From Actibacterium sp. (GTDB lineage: Bacteria; Pseudomonadota; Alphaproteobacteria; Rhodobacterales; Rhodobacteraceae): a stretch of 43,017 nt of DNA. Location of the stretch: NCBI GenBank assembly GCA_016278325.1, contig JADQCB010000010.1, forward strand, positions 1 through 43,017. Reading direction: 5' to 3'. Position 1 is the stretch's first letter. Each line of letters begins with the position of its first letter. Positions 36,664 to 43,017 of the stretch are shown here, piece after piece. The notes beneath the pieces are model-generated. The model did not search any database. It had not been told where the DNA came from and was given only the letters and a program-made list of their open reading frames with translations. The translations under genes were made by a program, and so were the position numbers.

Positions 36664-37590
36664 ATGCTCGAACTCGGTGGAAACCAGGGGGCCGCGCCGC
36701 AGGGCGGCGGCGCGTTGATCAAGGAAATTTCAGAGGCGACCTTCATGGAGGACGTGATCGAAGCCTCCAGGAAGGTGCCGGTCATCGTCGATTTCTGGGC
36801 GCCGTGGTGCGGGCCGTGCAAATCGCTGGGACCGGCGCTTGAAAAGGCGGTCACTGCGGCGCGCGGCGCGGTCCGCATGGTCAAGGTCAACGTGGACGAG
36901 AACCAGCAGATTGCGGCGCAACTGCGGATCCAGTCTATCCCGACGGTCTATGCCTTTTTCGACGGCAAACCGGTGGACGGGTTCCAGGGGGCCGTTTCGC
37001 CGGCCGAGATCACGGCCTTCATCGACCGGGTGGTCAAGGCCGGTGGCGGCGAGGCCGGCGATGGTGGTCTTGCCGAGGCCATCGAGGCGGCCGAAACGAT
37101 GCTGGGCGAGGGCGCGGCGGTGGACGCGGCCCAGACATTCGCCGCCATCCTGGGCGAGGATCCCGAGAATGCCGCGGCCTTCGGCGGGCTGGTGCGCGCA
37201 CATCTGGCGATGGGCGACACCGAGAAGGCCGAGGCGCTGTTGTCAACCGTGCCCGATGCCCTTGCCGGCACGCCCGAGGTCGAGGCGGCCAGGGCCCAGC
37301 TTGAACTGACCCGGCAGGCGGCGAAGGCCGGCCCGGTTGCGGATCTGCGCGCCGCGGTCGAGGCGGACCCGGACAACCACCAGGCGCGGCTGGACCTTGC
37401 CAATGCGCTCTATGCGTCGGGAAAGGTGGAAGAGGCCGTGGATGAGTTGCTGGAGCTGTTTCGGCGCGACCGGGAGTGGAACGACGAAGCCGCCAAGACA
37501 CAGCTTTTCACCATCTTCGAGGCGCTGAAACCGCAGGATCCGATCGTGCTCAAAGGGCGCCGCAAACTGTCGTCGATGATATTTGCCTGA
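36664..37590 (+). CDS. Thioredoxin domain/TPR chaperone (CnoX/YbbN-like)
   Basis: This 308-residue protein fuses a thioredoxin domain (about 20-125, active site WCGPC at 48-52, cis-Pro in IPTVYAFF) to a C-terminal TPR-like helical domain (about 135-305). This layout is that of CnoX (YbbN), a chaperedoxin that protects substrates from oxidation and hands them to GroEL. The redox CxxC is intact, unlike E. coli YbbN. The start is ATG at 36664 with GAAGGGG upstream. It is the first gene of a likely operon with the LON-N domain protein and Trm112. Confidence 0.88.
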   Translation: MLELGGNQGAAPQGGGALIKEISEATFMEDVIEASRKVPVIVDFWAPWCGPCKSLGPALEKAVTAARGAVRMVKVNVDENQQIAAQLRIQSIPTVYAFFDGKPVDGFQGAVSPAEITAFIDRVVKAGGGEAGDGGLAEAIEAAETMLGEGAAVDAAQTFAAILGEDPENAAAFGGLVRAHLAMGDTEKAEALLSTVPDALAGTPEVEAARAQLELTRQAAKAGPVADLRAAVEADPDNHQARLDLANALYASGKVEEAVDELLELFRRDREWNDEAAKTQLFTIFEALKPQDPIVLKGRRKLSSMIFA

Positions 37591-37617
37591 ACGTGGGACA
37601 GGGCTAGGTTGACATGC

Positions 37618-38262
37618 ATGATCGCACCCGCCGACCTGCCGCAGACAATACCGATCTTTCCCCTTCCCGGGGCGCTTTTGCTGCCCCGGGCAAGGTTGCC
37701 TCTGCACATTTTCGAGCCGCGCTATCTGGCGATGCTCGACGATGCGCTTAAGACACCGCATCGCTTGATCGGAATGGTGCAGCCGCGCCAGATACCCGGC
37801 TCCGCGCAGAAGAAGCTGCATTCGATCGGATGCGCGGGGCGCATCAGCGCATTTTCCGAAACCGAGGATGGGCGCTACATGATAACGCTGCACGGGGTGT
37901 CGCGGTTTCGCCTGCTGCGCGAGGTGACGGGCTTTGCCCCCTATTCGCAGGGGGATGTGCAGTGGGACGGGTTCGAGCGGGATCTGGGCCAGGTCGAGCA
38001 TGACGCGGGATTCGAGCGCGCCTGTTTCATGAGTTTGCTGGGCCGGTATTTCGACGAAATGGGTCTCTCGACCGATTGGGACAACCTGAAGGATGCCGAG
38101 GATGAGTTGCTGATCAATTCTCTGTCGATGCTCTGTCCGTTCCAGCCGGAGGACAAGCAGGCGCTGCTCGAGGCGCCGACCCTGACGACCCGGCGCGAAA
38201 CGCTGGTGGCGCTGATCGAGTTCGCCCTGCGCGGCGGCCCGGATGAAGAGATGATGCAATGA
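37618..38262 (+). CDS. LON peptidase N-terminal (substrate-binding) domain protein
   Basis: This 214-residue protein carries only the LON substrate-binding domain, without ATPase or protease domains: [46 protein letters not shown], and a helical tail after about residue 130. I chose the ATG at 37618 (a TTG at 37609 is in frame). Its end overlaps the Trm112-type gene by four bases (ATGA). The role is unclear; it may act as an adaptor or protein-binding module. Confidence 0.88.
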   Translation: MIAPADLPQTIPIFPLPGALLLPRARLPLHIFEPRYLAMLDDALKTPHRLIGMVQPRQIPGSAQKKLHSIGCAGRISAFSETEDGRYMITLHGVSRFRLLREVTGFAPYSQGDVQWDGFERDLGQVEHDAGFERACFMSLLGRYFDEMGLSTDWDNLKDAEDELLINSLSMLCPFQPEDKQALLEAPTLTTRRETLVALIEFALRGGPDEEMMQ

Positions 38263-38441
38263 GCACCGCGACAAAGGCCGACCGCCGCATGCTGGAGGCG
38301 CTGGTCTGTCCGCTGACCCAGGCGGTTCTTCAATACGATGCCGAGCGGCAGGAGCTTGTCTCGCGCCCGGCGAAGCTGGCATTCCCGATCCGAAACGGAA
38401 TCCCGATCATGCTGGTCGACGAGGCGCGCTCGATCGCGTGA
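38259..38441 (+). CDS. Trm112 family protein
   Basis: This 60-residue protein matches the bacterial Trm112/DUF343 family: [20 protein letters not shown] near the N-terminus, then [20 protein letters not shown]. In eukaryotes Trm112 activates methyltransferases; bacterial members are assigned a similar role by analogy. Only one of the family's Cys is clearly present (C17), so zinc binding is doubtful. The start overlaps the upstream stop. Confidence 0.85.
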   Translation: MSTATKADRRMLEALVCPLTQAVLQYDAERQELVSRPAKLAFPIRNGIPIMLVDEARSIA

Positions 38442-38450
38442 AGCAAAGCC

Positions 38451-38483
38451 GGCCGGCGGGGCGTTGATCCGTCCCCGCCGGCC
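38451..38483. terminator. Hairpin between convergent Trm112 and fasciclin genes
   Basis: A perfect 11-base stem GGCCGGCGGGG/CCCCGCCGGCC (38451-38461, 38473-38483) with an 11-base loop. There is no T tract, so its strength as a bidirectional terminator is uncertain. Confidence 0.5.
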
Positions 38484-38490
38484 TGCAGGA

Positions 38491-38970
38491 TCACTTGGGC
38501 ATCAGCACGGAGTCGATCACATGGATCACGCCATTCGAGGCTTCGATATCGGCCGTCGTGACATTGGCGCTGTTCACCATCACGCCGTCATCGGTCGATA
38601 TCGTCAGGTCGGACCCTTCGACGGTGGTCGCCATCATGCCGTCGGACAGATCGCCCGACATGACCTTTCCGGGTACGACGTGATAGGTCAGGATCGCGGT
38701 CAGTTGATCCTTGTTCTCGGGCTTGAGAAGATTTTCGACCGTGCCCTCGGGCAGGGCCGCGAATGCCGCATCGGTCGGGGCGAACACGGTGAAGGGGCCT
38801 TCGCCCTTGAGCGTGTCGACCAACCCGGCGGCCTTGACCGCGGCGACCAGCGTGCCGAAGCTGCCCGCGTCGACGGCCGTATCCACGATATCCTTCGTGT
38901 GACTGCCGGCAAACGCCGGAACGGCCAGCATCGTTGCCGCGGTAACGCTCAGGAAAGTTCTGCGAAACAT
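38491..38970 (-). CDS. Fasciclin domain secreted protein
   Basis: This 159-residue protein has an N-terminal signal ([20 protein letters not shown], with a twin-Arg-like RRTFLS) followed by one fasciclin (FAS1) domain. The H1 motif is seen in [15 protein letters not shown], the middle in [20 protein letters not shown], and the end in [21 protein letters not shown]1 domains mediate adhesion or protein contacts. The ATG at 38970 has AAGGGAG upstream; a longer open frame to 39039 would bury the signal peptide. It is exported, probably periplasmic or surface-associated. Confidence 0.92.
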   Translation of the reverse strand: MFRRTFLSVTAATMLAVPAFAGSHTKDIVDTAVDAGSFGTLVAAVKAAGLVDTLKGEGPFTVFAPTDAAFAALPEGTVENLLKPENKDQLTAILTYHVVPGKVMSGDLSDGMMATTVEGSDLTISTDDGVMVNSANVTTADIEASNGVIHVIDSVLMPK

Positions 38971-39077
38971 TTGTAATCTCCCTTGGTTCATCCAATGCCT
39001 TGCACCGGCATCACCATGGCTACGCAGGCTTTCGGCCACCGGATCAGTGCGGAAACGGGCCCGGGGGACTTGACGCG

Positions 39078-39101
39078 AAAAAGCCGGGCGCTAAGCCCGG
39101 C
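39078..39101 (-). terminator. Terminator after the DUF302 gene
   Basis: Minus strand: stem GCCGGGC/GCCCGGC (39101-39095, 39089-39083) with a 5-base loop, followed by a T run (TTTTT at 39082-39078). It ends the DUF302 transcript before the fasciclin promoter region. Confidence 0.75.
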
Positions 39102-39165
39102 CTTTCCGATTTTTCCAGTCACGATTTTGTAATCCGACGTGATCGCAATTGCGCCGGAACCGGCG

Positions 39166-39612
39166 TCATTCGACCCCGGCGGCCTCGCGCGCAATGGTGT
39201 CGAGCAACGCCTGGACCTCTTGCATCGGTCCCTCGGGAAACCCGCGGAACCCGACCACGGTTTCATCGGGATTCTCGGCGCTGACATAGACGAAGATGTC
39301 ATAGGGGCAGAACTGGATGTTCGCGATGTCCGCTTCCATCACCTGGCGGGACAGGTCGGCCGAGCAGAAGCTGTAGGCATCGGCACCTTCGAACAGCTTC
39401 ACATCAGAGCCAACATCGGCGCGGGTGCGCGCCAGCATGGTGCCGATATGGCTGACGCTGTCGATCACCAGCCCCTGGTTGATGATCGCGTTCTCCAGCG
39501 CGAACGTGACATCCTCGAAGCTGGCATCGGTGGTGTAGGTCACTGCCTCCTGGGCGGCGGCCGGCATGGCCAGCAGTGTAACGGCAGCAGCGATTGCGAG
39601 TCCGTTCTTCAT
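39166..39612 (-). CDS. DUF302 domain exported protein
   Basis: This 148-residue protein has a Sec signal (MKNGLAIAAAVTLLAMPAAA) and a DUF302 domain (about 25-140): SFEDVTFALENAIINQGLVI, ANIQFCPYDIFVYVSAENPD, VVGFRGFPEGPM. DUF302 proteins are small periplasmic or cytoplasmic proteins of unknown function, often next to redox or sulfur genes. The ATG at 39612 has GGGAGGA upstream. It is divergent from the FMN glutamate synthase-like gene and shares its regulatory gap. Confidence 0.87.
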   Translation of the reverse strand: MKNGLAIAAAVTLLAMPAAAQEAVTYTTDASFEDVTFALENAIINQGLVIDSVSHIGTMLARTRADVGSDVKLFEGADAYSFCSADLSRQVMEADIANIQFCPYDIFVYVSAENPDETVVGFRGFPEGPMQEVQALLDTIAREAAGVE

Positions 39613-39660
39613 GGGGTCCTCCCGAGAAATGCCCCTGCGGTGCAGAGGGTTGTGCATTGG

Positions 39661-39712
39661 GTCAGGCATACACAGTGTATGATCGACCATGACCTGACAT
39701 TGACAGAGGTCA
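39661..39712. promoter_or_regulatory. Palindromic operator cluster between divergent genes
   Basis: The gap holds three interlocked inverted repeats: a perfect 15-base palindrome CATACAC-A-GTGTATG (39667-39681), an outer GTCAGG (39661-39666) paired with CCTGAC (39693-39698), and TGACCT (39690-39695) paired with AGGTCA (39707-39712). A TATGAT hexamer (39678-39683), which could be a -10, overlaps the palindrome. This is the pattern of regulator binding sites in a divergent promoter; the regulator is not identified. Confidence 0.5.
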
Positions 39713-39736
39713 AAAACATTCAAAAGGGGAAATGTG

Positions 39737-41236
39737 ATGGATTGGGCTGGTCGCGTGCTGGAATGGATGGCTGTCGGATTGCTGCTGGTCATCGGCACCG
39801 TCGCGCTGGTCGGGCTGGTTTTGCTGGTGATCGACCGATGCCAGACGGCGGATGCGATCCGGCGGAACTATCCGGTGATCGGTCGGTTCCGGCATCTTTT
39901 CAGCAAGCTGGGCGAATTCTTCCGGCAATATTTCTTTGCCATGGACCGCGAGGAGATGCCCTTCAACCGGGCACAGCGCGAATGGGTGTACCGTGCCGCT
40001 GCGGGCAGGGGAAACACGGTGGCCTTCGGATCGACGCGCAATCTGAACATCGCCGGCACGTCGATTTTCGTGAATGCGCCGTTTCCCCCGCTCGACAACC
40101 AGTTTGCGGCCTGCGAGCCGATGCAGATCGGTCCGGGCGCGCGCATACCATTCGAGGCGCCGTCGATATTCAACATCTCGGGGATGAGCTATGGCGCCAT
40201 CTCGCAGCCCGCGGTTCGCGCGCTCAGCCGCGGCGCGGCCGAGGCCGGGATCTGGATGAATACCGGTGAGGGCGGGCTGACACCCTTTCACCTTGAAGGC
40301 GGCTGCGACATCGTGTTCCAGATCGGGACCGCGAAATACGGCGTGCGGGATTCGCAGGGAAACCTTTCGGACGACCGCCTGCGCGAGATCGCGGCGCATC
40401 CGCAGGTCAGGATGTTCGAGCTGAAGCTTGCGCAGGGCGCCAAGCCCGGCAAGGGCGGTATCCTGCCCGGTGCCAAGGTGAACCCGGAAATCGCGGAAAT
40501 CCGCGGCATCCCGGCCTGGCAGGACAGCATTTCGCCCAACCGTCACGTCGATATCGCCAACAACGACGAGTTGCTGGACATGATCGCCCATGTCCGCGCG
40601 GTGACGGGCAAGCCGGTCGGGTTCAAGACCGTGCTGGGCAGCGCCGAACCCTTCGAGGAATTGTTCGCCCTGATCGTCAGGCGCGGCATCGACAGCGCCC
40701 CGGACTTCATCACCATAGATGGCGGCGAGGGCGGCACCGGGGCGGCGCCGATGCCGCTGATCGACCTGGTGGGTGTGCCGATTCGCGAAGCGATGCTGAT
40801 CGTCAGCGACCTGCGCGATACCTATGGCCTGCACGACCGGATCCGGCTGATCGCCAGCGGCAAGCTGGCCAACCCGGGTGACGTGGCCTGGGCGATCGCA
40901 AGCGGCGCCGACTTCGTGACCTCGGCGCGCGGCTTCATGTTCAGCCTGGGATGCATCCAGGCGCTCAGATGCAATCGCAACACCTGCCCGACGGGCATCA
41001 CGACCCACGACCCGCATCTGCAACGCGGGCTGGTGGTGGAAGAAAAGTTTCGCCGCGTCGCGGCCTACGCCCGCAACGTGGTCAAGGAAGTCGAGATGAT
41101 TGCCCATTCGGTCGGCGTGGCCGAGCCGCGGAAATTGCGCCGCCGGCATGTGCGGATCGTTCAGCCCGACGGTTCCTCGCGCCCGATGAACGAAATTTAC
41201 CCGCGCAGTGAGGGATCCAACAGGTTCGTGAACTAG
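39737..41236 (+). CDS. Membrane-anchored FMN-binding glutamate synthase family protein
   Basis: This 499-residue protein has an N-terminal hydrophobic helix (about 12-32, VGLLLVIGTVALVGLVLLVI) and then a domain like the FMN/Fe-S central part of glutamate synthase large subunit (about 140-440). Features are MSYGAISQPAVRALSRGAAE, MNTGEGG, the phosphate-binding IDGGEGGTGAAP, IRLIASGKLANPGDVAWAIA, and a 3Fe-4S motif with Cys at about 406, 412 and 417 (C-x5-C-x4-C). The glutaminase and NADPH domains are absent, so it is not a full glutamate synthase; related proteins act on unknown or methylated-amine substrates. I chose the ATG at 39737 (GGGGA upstream; a GTG lies three bases earlier). Confidence 0.92.
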   Translation: MDWAGRVLEWMAVGLLLVIGTVALVGLVLLVIDRCQTADAIRRNYPVIGRFRHLFSKLGEFFRQYFFAMDREEMPFNRAQREWVYRAAAGRGNTVAFGSTRNLNIAGTSIFVNAPFPPLDNQFAACEPMQIGPGARIPFEAPSIFNISGMSYGAISQPAVRALSRGAAEAGIWMNTGEGGLTPFHLEGGCDIVFQIGTAKYGVRDSQGNLSDDRLREIAAHPQVRMFELKLAQGAKPGKGGILPGAKVNPEIAEIRGIPAWQDSISPNRHVDIANNDELLDMIAHVRAVTGKPVGFKTVLGSAEPFEELFALIVRRGIDSAPDFITIDGGEGGTGAAPMPLIDLVGVPIREAMLIVSDLRDTYGLHDRIRLIASGKLANPGDVAWAIASGADFVTSARGFMFSLGCIQALRCNRNTCPTGITTHDPHLQRGLVVEEKFRRVAAYARNVVKEVEMIAHSVGVAEPRKLRRRHVRIVQPDGSSRPMNEIYPRSEGSNRFVN

Positions 41237-41299
41237 ATTTGCATTGGCGGCTGCACGATTTCAGCTACCCTTGATGCATGGCGAAACCGGGGGGATGCG

Positions 41300-42223
<924 letters not shown>

Positions 42224-42230
42224 GCGGGCC

Positions 42231-42836
42231 ATGAACATCGCCCGACCCGTCAACGATGCGCTTCGTCGGGTGCCCCCGTGGGCCATCTACATCGTGGCGC
42301 CGGTGCCGGCCATCTGGTATTTCTGGCTGGGGCTGACTGGCGGGTTGGGGGCAGAACCGATCAAGGCGCTGGAACACGCGCTTGGCCTGTTCGCGCTCAA
42401 GCTGCTGGTGGCGGTTCTGGCGATCACGCCGCTGCGCCGCTTTGCCGGGATCAACCTGGTCAGGTTCCGCCGGGCGGTGGGGGTGGTGGCATTCTTCTAT
42501 GTCGCACTGCACCTGTCCGCATGGCTGTTTCTCGACATTCGCGATCCGGCGCGGATCTGGGCGGATATCCTCAAGCGCCCCTATATCACCGTCGGCATGG
42601 CCGGATTCGTGCTGTTGCTGCCGCTTGCCCTGACCTCGAACGACTGGTCGGTGCGCCGCATGGGGCCGGGCTGGCGCCGCCTGCACCGGCTGACCTACCC
42701 GGCCGTTCTTCTGGGGGGCGTGCATTACCTGATGCTGGTGAAGGGCTGGCAAATGGCGCCGCTGGTCTATCTGGCCGCGATTCTGGCCTTGCTCGGCCTG
42801 CGCTGGCGCTGGCGGCGACGCCGGGCAATGGCCTGA
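42231..42836 (+). CDS. msrQ: Heme-binding membrane subunit MsrQ
   Basis: MsrQ (YedZ) is an inner-membrane b-type heme protein that passes quinol electrons to MsrP. The 201-residue product has about 6 transmembrane helices. Conserved features include the His in EHALGLFALKL, VVAFFYVALHLSAWLF, ITVGMAGFVLLLPLALTSND, and the WRRLHRLTYPAVLLGGVHYL heme-binding His pair. The start at 42231 follows msrP directly, so the two genes form one operon. Confidence 0.94.
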   Translation: MNIARPVNDALRRVPPWAIYIVAPVPAIWYFWLGLTGGLGAEPIKALEHALGLFALKLLVAVLAITPLRRFAGINLVRFRRAVGVVAFFYVALHLSAWLFLDIRDPARIWADILKRPYITVGMAGFVLLLPLALTSNDWSVRRMGPGWRRLHRLTYPAVLLGGVHYLMLVKGWQMAPLVYLAAILALLGLRWRWRRRRAMA

Positions 42837-43017
42837 GAATCCGAGTCGGCCATCGCGGCGCCGAGCATCCACTGCCGCACCGCCAGTTCGTGCCGATTGG
42901 GGGTCAGTATCCATGTATGAATGCATTGTTTTTAAAGTAAAAATATAGACGTTCCAAAAAACCTGCCGTTTGCATGCAAAAACTGCTTGCAGGTTTTGGG
43001 ATCAAACCGTAGATACG
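42837..43017. other. AT-rich intergenic end of the window
   Basis: No credible gene is seen in these 181 bases. Up to about 42910 the composition matches the neighbours, then it drops to about 37% G+C by my count (42911-43017). The AT-rich stretch contains TTTTTAAAGTAAAAATATAG, likely promoter DNA for a gene beyond the window or a border of acquired DNA. Confidence 0.5.
42958..42997. repeat. Nested inverted repeat at the right edge
   Basis: An outer 9-base inverted repeat AAAACCTGC (42958-42966) and GCAGGTTTT (42989-42997) encloses a perfect 12-base palindrome TTTGCATGCAAA (42969-42980). It could be a terminator for msrPQ or an operator in the promoter of the next gene; it lies 120 bases past the msrQ stop. 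Confidence 0.6.

Noticed and set aside
42586-42926. Minus-strand gene entering from the right edge over msrQ
   Set aside because: The frame is open, but it runs antisense to a well-conserved msrQ, is Arg/Ala-rich over that part and has no ribosome binding site.

Overview
The window is about 43 kb of high-G+C alphaproteobacterial chromosome, most likely from the Rhodobacterales (Roseobacter/Paracoccaceae side). Pointers are a short-form HisG that depends on HisZ, a HisRS with the alphaproteobacterial motif 2, an LdtR-type MarR regulator, an S16 and a TrmD with the extensions usual in this group, a Hint-domain protein and a TRAP transporter. I see no CRISPR array, tRNA, rRNA, transposase, integrase or phage gene. 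No stretch longer than 300 bases lacks a gene; most gaps are under 150 bases.

Layout. 1-250: an AT-rich partial gene translationally coupled to uvrB. 251-8386: uvrB, the hisS-hisZ-hisG operon, a slyX-type gene and parE. 8527-12497: a 2-hydroxyacid dehydrogenase, a methyltransferase, a UDP-sugar-epimerase-like protein and a MATE exporter. 12508-15482: aspartate aminotransferase with a small hypothetical gene, then an XRE regulator overlapping sdhE, and an LdtR-type regulator. 15577-25287: an accessory catabolic block. 25511-31823: the ffh, chorismate mutase, rpsP-rimM-trmD-rplS and rpmE information-processing block, with two acetyltransferases and a sulfotransferase-like gene. 32012-34881: an LpxR-type outer-membrane enzyme, a Hint protein and rpsD. 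35087-38441: xth, an SGNH esterase, and a thioredoxin/TPR, LON-N and Trm112 operon. 38491-42836: fasciclin, DUF302, a membrane-anchored FMN glutamate synthase-like protein, and msrP-msrQ. 42837-43017: an AT-rich end with an inverted repeat.

The most interesting system is the minus-strand operon from 23352 down to 15577. It encodes an N-formylglutamate-amidohydrolase-like enzyme, a TRAP transporter (dctQ-dctM-dctP), a glutamine-synthetase-like ligase, an aldehyde dehydrogenase and an iron-type alcohol dehydrogenase. A divergent RpiR regulator and a FadR-type regulator lie beside it. Read together, the set makes a complete hypothetical route: import an amino alcohol such as ethanolamine, mask its amine with gamma-glutamate, oxidise alcohol to aldehyde to acid on the masked molecule, then hydrolyse off glutamate and release an amino acid such as glycine. 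This is inference from family and order; no step is proven by the sequence.

Two compositional anomalies also stand out. One is a roughly 75-residue AT-rich insertion inside the otherwise ordinary hisS. The other is the AT-rich gene start at the left edge, which follows the uvrB stop codon by two bases and has a near-perfect ribosome binding site.
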